NCBI GenBank assembly: GCA_015075515.1 | Contig: JABTUE010000001.1 | Coordinates: forward strand, 682,001 to 746,000 | DNA from: Planctomycetota bacterium | GTDB taxonomy: Bacteria; Planctomycetota; UBA8742; UBA2392 | DNA length: 64,000 nucleotides | Direction of reading: 5' to 3' | Shown here: piece by piece, positions 55,703 to 64,000 of the stretch | How positions within the stretch are numbered: the first letter of the stretch is position 1 | Layout: each line of letters starts with the position of its first letter | The notes under the pieces: model-generated | Database searches by the model: none | What the model was told of the DNA's origin: nothing | The model's input: the letters and a program-made list of their open reading frames with translations, nothing else | Program-made: the position numbers and the translations under genes

Positions 55703-56662
55703 TCAGCCGCCGGCTGTTCCGCCGGTGCCACCTGTACCGCCGGTGCCACCTGTACCGCCGGTGCCACCTGTACCGCCGGTGCCACCTGTACCGCCGGTGC
55801 CACCTGTACCGCCCGTGCCACCTGTACCGCCCGTGCCACCGGTGCCGCCCGTGCCGGGCTGGGCCGGCGCCGGGGCTTGGGGCGGCTGCACGTTGAACAG
55901 CTTGAACTTGTCATCCAGCTTGGGGAAATCGGGCAGGCGCACCAGAGTTTCGTAATAGGCGTAGCGGCGCTTTTCGTTGCGCAGAAATGAATCCGGCGGC
56001 GTCACATCCAGGATCAGTTCCACGCGCACGGCGTAGGGCAGGCGTTCCTGTTCCTTGCTGTCCCAGGAATCGGTTTCGCCCGACGAGCCGGGGCTGACAA
56101 TGTCTTCCAGGGCCTTGGGGTCAATGCGGCCGTCCTCCAGCACCGCGTCGCGCGGCAGGTCGTAATAGCGCACACGGAAGCTGACCACACGGTCCGAAAC
56201 GCGCACGCCCACGCCGCCTTCGCTGGGGCGTTTGTCCACCAGGAAATCCTCGCGCCGGTACAGCGTGTACAGGCCGGCCAGCGGGCCGTCGCCGTTGGGC
56301 TTGACGTAATAGCCGACCTCGGTCAGGTCGCTGTGCAACCGTTCGTAGGCCAGATAGCTGTCAATCGAGGTAACAAAGAAAAGTTCGTCGGCGGCGTTGG
56401 CATCGCCGCCGCTGCGCTTGCCCACAAACCAGGCGCCGTCAATTTCAGCCACGTCGTCAGGGCCGGTGGCCCAGGCGTTGCGCAGGTCGCGGGCGATGAT
56501 TTCCAGAATCGCCGGCCCCATGCGCCGGGCACGCAGTTCGGTTTCGACGGCCAGACGGGCCTCGACCGTGGATTTCAGAATCACGCCCAGACTGACCAGA
56601 ATCAGCGCCGAGACCAGCAGCGCGATCATCAGTTCAATCAGCGTAAAGGCGCGGGGTTTCAT
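55703..56662 (-). CDS. gspJ: Type II secretion minor pseudopilin GspJ-like with Gly-Gly-Thr tail
   Basis: 319 residues. Prepilin signal KPRAFTLIELMIALLVSALIL with cleavage before Phe. The body resembles GspJ (long, with a beta-rich domain of about 200 residues, FRVRYYDLPRDAVLEDG and PYAVRVELILDVTPP). Residues about 270-319 are a run of fourteen Gly-Gly-Thr triplets encoded by an 18-bp tandem repeat. Last of four overlapping genes G-H-I-J; ATG overlaps the gspI stop by four bases (ATGA). It would sit at the tip of the pseudopilus. Confidence 0.8.
   Translation of the reverse strand: MKPRAFTLIELMIALLVSALILVSLGVILKSTVEARLAVETELRARRMGPAILEIIARDLRNAWATGPDDVAEIDGAWFVGKRSGGDANAADELFFVTSIDSYLAYERLHSDLTEVGYYVKPNGDGPLAGLYTLYRREDFLVDKRPSEGGVGVRVSDRVVSFRVRYYDLPRDAVLEDGRIDPKALEDIVSPGSSGETDSWDSKEQERLPYAVRVELILDVTPPDSFLRNEKRRYAYYETLVRLPDFPKLDDKFKLFNVQPPQAPAPAQPGTGGTGGTGGTGGTGGTGGTGGTGGTGGTGGTGGTGGTGGTGGTGGTAGG
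55721..55846. repeat. 18-bp tandem repeat encoding Gly-Gly-Thr
   Basis: Seven units of GCCGGTGCCACCTGTACC; the first five (55721-55810) are identical and the last two carry single changes (GCCCGT, ACCGGT). Perfect units favour slippage, so the length of the GspJ tail is probably variable between strains without changing frame. Confidence 0.85.
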
Positions 56663-57348
56663 CGGCCGGTTCCCCCGGTACCGCCGGTTCCGCCTGTGCC
56701 GCCGGCGGGCTGGTCGGCGCTTTCGAGTTCGGCTGCGTGCAGGGTGTTGGGGTCAACGTAGGTGACCAGCTTGATGGTGCGGTTGCGATCGTGCTGGTCG
56801 TCGGGCACTTCGTCGCCGTCTTCGGTGCGTTCGCGGATGCTGGGGATGTACACCCGCAGTGTCACGCGCACCACGCGCGCCAGCGGGCCGTCGTTGGGGT
56901 TTTTCTCGGCGGTCGGGTTGCCGCGTTCGTCCACGGGCTGTTCCCAGGCCTCGAGTTCTTCCTTTGTGCCGATGAAATCCTGGCCGATCAGGACCAGTTC
57001 CTTGGTCCATTCGTATTCGAACTTGCGAAAGGTGCTGCGGTCGGTCCAGTGGGCGTTGACGCCGATGTTGATCTCGTTCAGGCGGTTGTCCAGGTCGCCG
57101 AAATCGCCGCTGCCCGAGGTGTTCCAGGTGGCGTCATCCCTGGGGTCGGGCAGGGCCTGGCTGACCAGTTCGGCCATCTTCATTTCCGCCAGCCAGGCAC
57201 CGGTGCGCAGGTCGCTGGTGGTCAGGTACTGGCGCATGGCCTGGTTGCGCGCCTGCAGCAGCAGCAGCAGCGCCGAGCCAACGATCAGCACGGCCACCAC
57301 GGCCTCGATCAGGGCAAAGCCCCGGCGGTTGTGGCGGGCGCGGGTCAT
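56659..57348 (-). CDS. gspI: Type II secretion minor pseudopilin GspI-like
   Basis: 229 residues. Prepilin signal RRGFALIEAVVAVLIVGSALLLL (leader MTRARHNRRG, cleavage before Phe-Ala-Leu-Ile-Glu). Charged alpha-helical spine followed by a small domain (FRKFEYEWTKELVLIGQDF, RVVRVTLRVYIPS). C-terminus also ends with Gly-Gly-Thr triplets (GGTGGTGGTGGTGR), like GspJ. Overlaps neighbours by four bases on each side, so translationally coupled. Confidence 0.8.
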   Translation of the reverse strand: MTRARHNRRGFALIEAVVAVLIVGSALLLLLQARNQAMRQYLTTSDLRTGAWLAEMKMAELVSQALPDPRDDATWNTSGSGDFGDLDNRLNEINIGVNAHWTDRSTFRKFEYEWTKELVLIGQDFIGTKEELEAWEQPVDERGNPTAEKNPNDGPLARVVRVTLRVYIPSIRERTEDGDEVPDDQHDRNRTIKLVTYVDPNTLHAAELESADQPAGGTGGTGGTGGTGR

Positions 57349-57971
57349 TTCAGCTTCTCCGGCGGCTCGATTCTGGCCTCGCCTTGGATGTAGTCAGCCG
57401 AGCCGGTGAAGGGGTTGATTTCGATGGTGTAGAACTCGCCGTCTTCGTTGGTCAGGTACACGTAGTGCCAGCTTGTGCCGCCTTTGGGCGTGAACTCGAT
57501 GATGATGCGGTCGTCGGAAATCGGGCGCCCGTCGCCGCCGCAGATGCGGTCAATCCAGCACACAAAGCGGCGCTGGCCGCCGGCCCCGCCGCGCGAGGGC
57601 ATTTCAAAGAACGCGCCGGCCACGTAGGCGTCTTCGTCGTCGCCATCAATTACTTCGCCCTCTTCGGGTTTGCGCGGGAACCACACGAAGTACTGCTGGT
57701 TTTTCAGGTTGTATTCAATCTTGTGGGTGCGGCCGCTGACGGCGGCCCGGGTGCGAACCTGTTCCAGAAACCCGGCCAGATACCGCGCCTCGCCGCGCAG
57801 TGTTTCGCGGTCGCGGAACAGAAAGTACGTGCCCGCCACGGCAATCACAATCGCCAGCCCGATCACCAGCACCGCCGCCGTGAGCTCCACCATGGTGAAG
57901 CCCCGTTGCGAACGCCGGGCGGCCCAAGGGCCGCCCCGGCGGTTGCGAACCACTGTGGCGCGCGCGTTCAC
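57345..57971 (-). CDS. gspH: Type II secretion pseudopilin GspH-like
   Basis: 208 residues from GTG 57971, 2 bp after the gspG stop. Long basic leader then RGFTMVELTAAVLVIGLAIV with prepilin cleavage before FTMVE. The body has strands and a disulfide-capable pair in FVCWIDRICGGDG, typical of a minor pseudopilin with a compact beta domain. The in-frame region upstream to 58067 overlaps gspG and lacks a start with a Shine-Dalgarno. Confidence 0.78.
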   Translation of the reverse strand: MNARATVVRNRRGGPWAARRSQRGFTMVELTAAVLVIGLAIVIAVAGTYFLFRDRETLRGEARYLAGFLEQVRTRAAVSGRTHKIEYNLKNQQYFVWFPRKPEEGEVIDGDDEDAYVAGAFFEMPSRGGAGGQRRFVCWIDRICGGDGRPISDDRIIIEFTPKGGTSWHYVYLTNEDGEFYTIEINPFTGSADYIQGEARIEPPEKLK

Positions 57972-57973
57972 GG

Positions 57974-58384
57974 CTAGCCCGCCTCGTTGCTCAGGCCGGC
58001 CTCGGTGTAGACGATGTCCTTGTCCGGGATTTCGGCGCCGCCTTCCTGTTTGTCCTTGCCCAGGCACTTCAGGAAGTAGGTGTTGGTGCCGGTCTTTTCG
58101 TAGATGAAGTTGTCCTTGGTCCAGGGATCCTTGGGCAGACCGCCGCGGAAGGCCGTCTTGGTCAGGGCGTCCAGCGAATCCGGCAGTTCATTGTCGTTTT
58201 CGACCATGTACTGGTTCAGGGCCTTGTGGATTTCGCCCATTTCGGTCTGGGCCTTGGTCCATTTGGCCTTGTCGGGTTTGTCGAGAACAAAGACGAAGGC
58301 CATGGTGCCGATGATGCCCAGGATGACGATGACGACCATCAGTTCGACCAGGGTAAAGCCGCGGTTGTTCTTGCGTCGGGTCAT
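57974..58384 (-). CDS. gspG: Type II secretion major pseudopilin GspG-like
   Basis: 136 residues. Prepilin signal NNRGFTLVELMVVIVILGIIG, then a helix and the T2SG domain with DSLDALTKTAFRGGLPKDPW, the D-P-W motif normally seen in GspG, and the late beta part FLKCLGKDKQEGG. AAGGA lies seven bases before ATG 58384. First of gspG-H-I-J; GspE/F/C/D/K/L/M are not in the window. Exports proteins across the outer membrane, or serves a related pseudopilus. Confidence 0.85.
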   Translation of the reverse strand: MTRRKNNRGFTLVELMVVIVILGIIGTMAFVFVLDKPDKAKWTKAQTEMGEIHKALNQYMVENDNELPDSLDALTKTAFRGGLPKDPWTKDNFIYEKTGTNTYFLKCLGKDKQEGGAEIPDKDIVYTEAGLSNEAG

Positions 58385-58466
58385 GGTTGGTTCCTTTGCG
58401 TGCCGCTGACGGATGATGATACGCCCAAAACGGCCGCCGCGACGGGATTTTTCCGTGAATCGGGCG

Positions 58467-61400
58467 TCATTCACCGGGTTTGAGCAGGGCCTCGACCTCG
58501 GCGATTTCGGCGTCCACGGCGGCCTGGCGTTCGGGGTCGGTTAAGGTCTGGCGGAAGGCGCGCAGGTCTTCCAGCGCCGGTTCGTACCGTTTCAGTTCGC
58601 GGTAACAGCGGGCGCGGTACAGCAGTGATTCACGCAGATAGTTGGCCGATGTGCGCTCCAGCGCCTGGGTGTAGTCGTAGATCGCGGCCTCGAAATCCTT
58701 GCGGGCGCGGTGGATATGCGCGCGGTTGTAGTAGCCCCAGGCGTAGCCCGGCGAGAATTCAAGCACACGGGTGAAGTCCGCCAGGGCGCCGTCGTGGTCG
58801 CCCAGGGCATTTTTGGCCGCGCCGCGGTTGACCCAGGCTTCCTGCTGGCGCGGGTCCAGCTCAATGGCGCGCGAGCAGGCGGCCACGGCGCGGTCGTACT
58901 GCCGGCTGTTCAGGGCGTAAGCCCCAACGTTGGCCCAGAACGGTGCGTGCCAGGGCCAAAGTTCCGTGGCGCGCAGCGTGACCTCCAGTGCTTCTTCATG
59001 GCGCTGCGTTGATCCCAGCACAAAGCCTTTCATGCTCAGGGCGCTGGCGTCGGCCGCGTCCAGTGCAATCGCCTGATCCAGATCCGCCAGCGCCTGTTCC
59101 ACGTTGCCGTTGCGGAAGTTCCACAGGCCGCGTTCACGCCAGGCCGGGGCGAAATCGGGCTTGAGCGCGATGGCCCGGTCATAGTGGGGTTTGGCCTCGG
59201 AAGTGTTGAGAAACGTCGTGCCGAAGGCGGTGATGGCGCGGGGCATGTCAGGGGCCAGGGTATAGGCAGCCTTGATGTCGGCGGCGGCGGCTTCGGTCAG
59301 GTTCTGTTCGCGGCGCAAAACGGCGCGATCCAGCAGTTGTTCGGCGGTTTCGGCCGGCGGCGGCGGGTCGGGTTCGGGCACGCGCGGGAAATAACCCCGC
59401 ACCCGGTACCAGACAAAGCTGGCGGGTTTGACACGGGCGCGCAGTTCCACCAGCGGCGTGTAGGCCGCGACGTTGCCGGTCAGACACAGGGCTTCGGCGC
59501 ACTCGATTGTCAGGCGGTCGTCGCGGATCACGCGCAGAAAGTCAACCAGTGGCGGAATCGCGACCTCTGGCAGTTCCAGCGACGCCAGCACGCGGCAGAT
59601 CAGGGTGATCTCGTCGCGTTCGGTCTGGGTCCAAAGTCCGGCGGCGGGCGCGGCGGCCTTGCGGGTGTAGTTGTTCAGCGCCTGTTCCAGCAGGTTGACG
59701 GTCTGGGGTTCGCGGAAAGACGACAGCCGGAAGACATAGTCGTCCAGGCGCGGGGCGCTGACGGGTCGGCCGCTTCGCCACAGGCCCTGGCGGATATCGG
59801 CAAGCGCGGTCTCGATCTGTTCGGCGTGGCGGCGCAGGCGCGCGCCGCGCGCGGCGTTTACGGCCGCCAGTTCGGTCTGGCGGGCCTGATCGCCCAGGGG
59901 CGCGGCCATCAGAATCACCTCGGCCAGGGCGAAATCCTCGTTGGCGGTGGCCAGTTGCGCCGCCAGCATGCGGTCGTCGCGCAGGGCCGCGCGCAGTTCG
60001 TCAAGTTCCGTGTTTGCGGCAAAGTTTTCCATCACGCCGGCCACGGGCTCGGTCAGCAGGCGCAGCAGGTTGTCACGCACGCGCACCACCTCAAGCAACC
60101 GGGTGATCGCGGCGGCGGCCTTTTCGCGGCGGGCGGGCTCCAGCACCGCCAGCGGGTCGGCACGGATCTGCGCCAGTTGGGCTCCGGCCTCGCGGCGGGA
60201 CACCTGGGGCTGCATGGTCTCGACCGACTGGCGGGCATCGCGGATCTGTTCCTTGCGCTGGGCGACCAGTTTGGCGCGTTCGGCGGCTTTTTCGGCCTCG
60301 ACGCGTTCTCGGCCCTGGCGTTCCCGCGTGGCAAGTTCCAGGGCGTCGCGGGCCTGGTCGCGTTCGTCGGCGATGCTGACAAACGCGTACACGGCCAGCG
60401 CCGCCAGCGCCGCCAGCGCGACGGCGGAAACCGCCACGGCGGTGCGGTTGCGGCGCACAAAGCGCGCGATGCTTTCGGCGGCGGAATAGCGGTACACGCT
60501 GAGCGCGCGGCCGTCGCGAAAGGCCGCGACTTCGGCCGCCAGCTGCGCCGCGCCGGGCAGGCGCAGGGCGCGGTCGCGCGACATGGCCTTGTTGGCCAGC
60601 GCCACCAGTTCGCGCGGGGCTTCGGGTGCCAGTGTGGCCAGATCGTCGGGTTGAAGCACCAGCACCTTGGCCAGTACGGTCTGGGCGGTCGGGCCCTCGT
60701 AGGGCGCGCGGCCGGAAAGAATTTCGTACAGCATCGCGCCCAGCGCGTAAACGTCGCTGAGCTGGTCCACCTGGGCCAGATCGCCCCGGGCCTGTTCCGG
60801 CGGCATGTAGGCCGGTGTGCCCAGCACCGCGCCGTCCAGGGTGCGGGCGTCGCTGCCGTCGGTCAGCAGCGAGGGCGAAAGGTCGGGTGTGGTTTCTTTG
60901 CGTGCCCGCGCGGTGCTTTCGGGCTGGTCCTGCACGCGCGCCAGGCCCCAGTCCAGCACCAGTGTTTCGCCGTATTCGCCCAGCATCACGTTGGCGGGCT
61001 TCAGGTCACGGTGGATCACGCCGCGGCTGTGGGCGTAGGCCACGGCGTTGCACACGTCGTGAAAGGCGTCCAGCAGCTTCAGCCGCGCCGCCAGCTTGCC
61101 GCGGGTGTCAAGGCTTTCGTCGTTCTGGATCGTCTTCAACCGGTGGGCCAGGGTTTTGCCGCGCACCAGCTTCATGGTGTAGAAGACGCGGCCGTCTTCG
61201 CGCGCGCCGATTTCGTACACCGGCACGATGTTGGGGTGTTCCAGTTGCCCGGTGACCTTGGCCTCGCGCAGAAAACGTTCCACCAGTTCGCCGCGCGAGG
61301 CGTCGCGGGCGCTGGCGGGCAGACTGGCGCTGTCCAGGGCATTGGGCAGCAGCTCCTTCATGGCCACTTCGCGTCCCACGGCGTTGTCCAGGGCCAACAG

Positions 61401-61856
61401 AACGCGCCCCATGCCGCCGCGGGCAAATTCACTGCGCACGGTGTAACGGCCCGAATCGCCGGGTTTGGGCAGGCGTGAAAGGGCCCCGGTCGCGCGGTCG
61501 GCGGGCGGACGGCTGGTGGTGACGGTCAGCAGCGTTTCCTTGATCGTGGCCGCGGTGTCGGAACCGGGCCGTGCCAGTGAAGAGACCCGGTCGGCGGCCA
61601 CGCCAAAGGTGGCCAGGGTGCGCGCGGCCAGTTCGGGGTTTTCGGCCAGGGCGTCGGCTTCGGCGCGCAGCCCGTTGCGCGTGTCGGGCGGCGCCAGTTC
61701 CAGCAGCGTCTGCATCGGCTCGGTGCCGGGCGGAAGGTCGGCCAGCACGCGCACCGCCTCTTCGGGGGCCAGATGCCCGCGCTGGACGGCCAGAATGGCC
61801 GCCAGCACGGCCTTGTGCCGCGCCGGGTCGGGCGAGTGCGGGTCGGGTTCGGTCAT
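58467..61856 (-). CDS. Membrane Ser/Thr protein kinase with coiled coil and TPR tail
   Basis: 1129 residues from ATG 61856. N-terminal helical segment (1-85), kinase (about 138-445) with EFARGGMGRVLLAL, Lys167 in VAMKELL, HRDLKPANVML, DWG (not DFG) in VLDWGLARV and GTPAYMPPEQARGD; a membrane helix (about 490-512), a coiled coil (515-570), a helical middle, and TPR repeats (880-1110; RQQEAWVNRGAAKNALGDHD). The kinase half is paralogous to that at 9.4-13.7 kb, while the outer half is TPR instead of WD40. TATACT ends 11 nt before the ATG. Targets unknown. Confidence 0.88.
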   Translation of the reverse strand: MTEPDPHSPDPARHKAVLAAILAVQRGHLAPEEAVRVLADLPPGTEPMQTLLELAPPDTRNGLRAEADALAENPELAARTLATFGVAADRVSSLARPGSDTAATIKETLLTVTTSRPPADRATGALSRLPKPGDSGRYTVRSEFARGGMGRVLLALDNAVGREVAMKELLPNALDSASLPASARDASRGELVERFLREAKVTGQLEHPNIVPVYEIGAREDGRVFYTMKLVRGKTLAHRLKTIQNDESLDTRGKLAARLKLLDAFHDVCNAVAYAHSRGVIHRDLKPANVMLGEYGETLVLDWGLARVQDQPESTARARKETTPDLSPSLLTDGSDARTLDGAVLGTPAYMPPEQARGDLAQVDQLSDVYALGAMLYEILSGRAPYEGPTAQTVLAKVLVLQPDDLATLAPEAPRELVALANKAMSRDRALRLPGAAQLAAEVAAFRDGRALSVYRYSAAESIARFVRRNRTAVAVSAVALAALAALAVYAFVSIADERDQARDALELATRERQGRERVEAEKAAERAKLVAQRKEQIRDARQSVETMQPQVSRREAGAQLAQIRADPLAVLEPARREKAAAAITRLLEVVRVRDNLLRLLTEPVAGVMENFAANTELDELRAALRDDRMLAAQLATANEDFALAEVILMAAPLGDQARQTELAAVNAARGARLRRHAEQIETALADIRQGLWRSGRPVSAPRLDDYVFRLSSFREPQTVNLLEQALNNYTRKAAAPAAGLWTQTERDEITLICRVLASLELPEVAIPPLVDFLRVIRDDRLTIECAEALCLTGNVAAYTPLVELRARVKPASFVWYRVRGYFPRVPEPDPPPPAETAEQLLDRAVLRREQNLTEAAAADIKAAYTLAPDMPRAITAFGTTFLNTSEAKPHYDRAIALKPDFAPAWRERGLWNFRNGNVEQALADLDQAIALDAADASALSMKGFVLGSTQRHEEALEVTLRATELWPWHAPFWANVGAYALNSRQYDRAVAACSRAIELDPRQQEAWVNRGAAKNALGDHDGALADFTRVLEFSPGYAWGYYNRAHIHRARKDFEAAIYDYTQALERTSANYLRESLLYRARCYRELKRYEPALEDLRAFRQTLTDPERQAAVDAEIAEVEALLKPGE

Positions 61857-61867
61857 GTGTGACGGGC

Positions 61868-61873
61868 AGTATA
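61868..61873 (-). promoter_or_regulatory. Putative -10 TATACT of the TPR kinase
   Basis: TATACT 11 nt before ATG 61856 with no Shine-Dalgarno sequence between. Confidence 0.45.
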
Positions 61874-61915
61874 CAAGCGCCTTGCGCCCCGGCGCGCCCA
61901 AGCCACACTCGGGGC

Positions 61916-62338
61916 ATGAAAGCGTCGCCCAAGGTGAAGGCGTTTCTGATCTGCGACCAGGTAATCCGCAGCCAGGATTTCAAGTACAGCATCATCGGCG
62001 TGTTCAAACGCGTGCACGCACCCACGTTTCCGGTGTTTCACGCGCGCTTTGGCGTGTACTTCATGCTGGGCGAACTCAACGGGCGCTACGACTTCACGAT
62101 CGAGTTCGTCGAGCCGCTGGAGGGCCACGTGCTGGGCCGGGCCGAACTGCGCGGCATTGAACACACCAAGCCGCTGGAAGACTTCGAAACCGGCATCAAC
62201 CTGCCCGGCCTTCAGTTCATGCGCGAGGGCACGTTTGAAGTGCACCTGAAGGTCAACGGCGAACTGCTGCACGTGGACACGCTGCAGGCAATCAAGGTCG
62301 AGCCGCCGCCCGCCCCGCCCCGCCCGCCCGGCAGTTGA
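61916..62338 (+). CDS. DUF6941-like protein
   Basis: 140 residues, predicted soluble and beta-rich. Starts PKVKAFLICDQVIRSQDFKY and continues SIIGVFKRVHAPTFP, HARFGVYFMLGE and YDFTIEFVEPLEG, the typical run of the DUF6941 family (unknown function, often seen in planctomycetes). C-terminus is Pro-rich (PPPAPPRPPGS). Divergent from the TPR kinase; CACACT ends 6 nt before ATG 61916. Confidence 0.7.
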   Translation: MKASPKVKAFLICDQVIRSQDFKYSIIGVFKRVHAPTFPVFHARFGVYFMLGELNGRYDFTIEFVEPLEGHVLGRAELRGIEHTKPLEDFETGINLPGLQFMREGTFEVHLKVNGELLHVDTLQAIKVEPPPAPPRPPGS

Positions 62339-62374
62339 GCAGCAGCCCCGGCTACGTTTTTTTTGCGGATTTTT

Positions 62375-62404
62375 TTGACAACCCCGGAGGCGGCGGGCTA
62401 GACT
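62375..62404 (+). promoter_or_regulatory. Promoter of the DUF1800 gene
   Basis: TTGACA (perfect -35), 18-bp spacer, TAGACT. Predicted start about 62411, giving a leader of roughly 39 nt before ATG 62450. Confidence 0.65.
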
Positions 62405-62449
62405 TCGCCGGTCAAGACTGGGCTAAGTACCATTCAGTGAGGCGGACCC

Positions 62450-63991
62450 ATGGTCCACCGCCGCTGCTGGTCGGCCCTTTATGGGGCGGGCCCCTTTCTT
62501 CTTTGTCTGCTTCTGAGTGCCTGCTCCGGGGGAGATTCCTCCGGCGGCGGCAGTTCCGGGCCGCCGCAATCCGCGGGCGACCTGTCGCCGGTCACCACGC
62601 TCAGTGACGACGACAAGGCTCATTTCCTGCACCGCACGCATTTCGGCATCCGGCCCTCCGAGCTGGCCAACCTCAACAGCATGGGCTTTGAGGCCTACGT
62701 GGACTGGATGCTGTCCATGCCCGCCGACACGGCGCTGGAAAACACGGCCAAATCCACGCACATCGCCGACCCGGATTACCCCGGCGGCAATGAAATCATG
62801 TACTTCTGGCTGCACCTGATGCTGCACAGCCAGAACCCGTTTCAGGAAAACCTGGCGCTGTTCTGGCACGACCATTTCGCGGCCAGCCAGGACGCGCTGG
62901 TGGGCGACAATAACTGGTGGATGTACGCCCACATTGATCTGTGGCGCAAACACACCACCGGCAAGCTGCGCGACCTGCTGTACAAAATGGCCACCGACTG
63001 GCTGATGCTGGTGTGGCTCAACGGCACCGACAGCACCGCCGCGGCGCCCAACGAAAACTTCGCCCGCGAGTTCTGGGAACTGTTCACCCTGGGCGCCGAC
63101 AACGGCTACACCCAGGCCGACATTGTCCAGGGCGCGCGCAGCTTTACCGGCTACCGCAGCGTGTTTTCGCCCAACCACTTTGGTGCCGGGCGCGACTCGC
63201 GCGTGATCGTGTGGGACGGCTCGCGCCACGACAACGGCACCAAAACCATCTTCGGCCAGACGCTGGCCGGCAACGGCCAGGCCGAATACCAGGATGTGGT
63301 GGACCTTACCCTTGCCGCCCGCGCGCTGCCGGTGGCGCGCTTTCTGTGCCGCAAGCTTTGGGAATACTGGGTCTACCGCGATCCGTCCGACGCGCTGGTC
63401 AATGACCTGGCGCAGGGGTTTGTGGCCTCGGGGTTTGAGCTCAGGCCGCTGTACAAGCGGATTTTGATGTCCAAAGAGTTTTTCACCCCAAGGGCCAAGG
63501 CCGGGCTGGTCAAGAGCGTGCTGCACCACCATGTGGGGTACCTGCGCACCACACGCTGCTTCATCAACATGCTGCGGATTGATTTCAGCCTGCGGGGCTG
63601 CGGCCAGGAACCCACGCGGCCGCCCAGCGTCAACGGCTGGCCCAAACACGAGGCGTGGCTGTCCAGCCAGGGGCTGATCGAGCGGGCGAACTTTTTGCGT
63701 GACTGCAACTTTTACAAGACGGACCCAGGCCAGAACGGCTACGACGTGGGCACGCTGATTCCGGCGGGCCAGACCGGCGACGCCCAGGTGGTGGATTACC
63801 TGTGCTGGCTGCTGCGCGTGACACTGGAGCCGTCACAGCGCGACCGTTGCATCCTGTACCTGAACCAGGACCGCAACAGCACAGGCGTGATCAGCCAGCC
63901 GTGGGACTACACCAACGCGACCCAGCGCGACAAGAAGATCCGCGGGCTGCTGTACATTCTGGGCCAGCACCCCACTTTCCAACTGCGATAA
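62450..63991 (+). CDS. DUF1800 family lipoprotein
   Basis: 513 residues. Signal with lipobox LLLSAC (Cys25) and a Ser/Gly linker. DUF1800 motifs: HFLHRTHFGIRPSELANL, VDWMLS, LFWHDHFAAS, LRDLLYKMATDWLMLVWLNG, NENFAREFWELFTLG and GARSFTGYR, then FLCRKLWEYWVY, and ILMSKEFFTPRAKAGL. Such genes usually are followed by a DUF1501 gene; the stop TAA overlaps a GGAG ribosome site (63992-64000), so a downstream partner starts just outside. Function unknown; secreted. Confidence 0.85.
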   Translation: MVHRRCWSALYGAGPFLLCLLLSACSGGDSSGGGSSGPPQSAGDLSPVTTLSDDDKAHFLHRTHFGIRPSELANLNSMGFEAYVDWMLSMPADTALENTAKSTHIADPDYPGGNEIMYFWLHLMLHSQNPFQENLALFWHDHFAASQDALVGDNNWWMYAHIDLWRKHTTGKLRDLLYKMATDWLMLVWLNGTDSTAAAPNENFAREFWELFTLGADNGYTQADIVQGARSFTGYRSVFSPNHFGAGRDSRVIVWDGSRHDNGTKTIFGQTLAGNGQAEYQDVVDLTLAARALPVARFLCRKLWEYWVYRDPSDALVNDLAQGFVASGFELRPLYKRILMSKEFFTPRAKAGLVKSVLHHHVGYLRTTRCFINMLRIDFSLRGCGQEPTRPPSVNGWPKHEAWLSSQGLIERANFLRDCNFYKTDPGQNGYDVGTLIPAGQTGDAQVVDYLCWLLRVTLEPSQRDRCILYLNQDRNSTGVISQPWDYTNATQRDKKIRGLLYILGQHPTFQLR

Positions 63992-64000
63992 GGAGCCAGG

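Noticed and set aside
55721..55846. Regular repeat array that could be taken for a CRISPR
   Set aside because: The 18-bp units are adjacent without spacers and lie in frame inside the gspJ coding sequence, encoding Gly-Gly-Thr.

Overview
This is a GC-rich (roughly two-thirds G+C), gene-dense bacterial chromosome segment. Most entries are ordinary housekeeping genes; a minority are accessory. Gram-negative architecture is supported by KDO-8-P synthase, an outer-membrane barrel candidate, several lipoproteins and type II secretion pseudopilins. A DUF1800 lipoprotein, two very large membrane Ser/Thr kinases with WD40 or TPR sensor halves, a FecR-like protein, a DUF6941 protein and a short RbfA-like protein together suggest Planctomycetota or a neighbouring PVC-type lineage. 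That placement is inference; no rRNA is present to test it.

Layout. 0-4.5 kb: a molybdate/tungstate operon modE-modA-modB-modC (minus strand) divergent from an MFS transporter, with a ModE-type Mo-box between them. 4.6-9.2 kb: Nif3-family protein, a membrane protein, threonine synthase, an RbfA-like protein and a solitary HPr. 9.2-21.5 kb: first copy of a dispersed palindromic repeat, a kinase/WD40/PDZ protein, dCTP deaminase, a large Ig-repeat hydrolase lipoprotein, ThyX and small unknowns. 21.5-28.5 kb: bacillithiol glycosyltransferase BshA with a long structured leader, tandem paralogous TPR genes and an aconitase-family enzyme with swapped domain order. 28.6-32 kb: an aroF / NapD-like / lysA / FdhE-like operon. 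32-40 kb: a beta-propeller membrane protein, a TatD hydrolase, a vWA protein, purQ, then about 740 bp without a protein gene that holds a candidate small RNA and three Pho-box-like repeats. 40-50 kb: gyrB-dciA, tRNA-Ser(GGA), a Gdx exporter, a MocR regulator, kdsA and hemB. 50-55.5 kb: a degenerate rhomboid, the second repeat copy, two broken genes, a nucleoside phosphorylase, a FecR-like protein and Hsp20. 55.7-64 kb: gspG-H-I-J pseudopilins with Gly-Gly-Thr tails, the kinase/TPR protein, DUF6941 and DUF1800.

The strongest non-gene signals are: (1) a TANNNT-type -10 hexamer placed 6-11 nt before the start codon of about a dozen genes without Shine-Dalgarno sequences, which predicts leaderless transcription; (2) a two-copy ~160 bp palindromic repeat with a compensatory base-pair change in its central hairpin; (3) a promoter-hairpins-terminator unit at 38.0-38.3 kb that looks like an undescribed small RNA. 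No phage, transposase, CRISPR array or defence island was seen.
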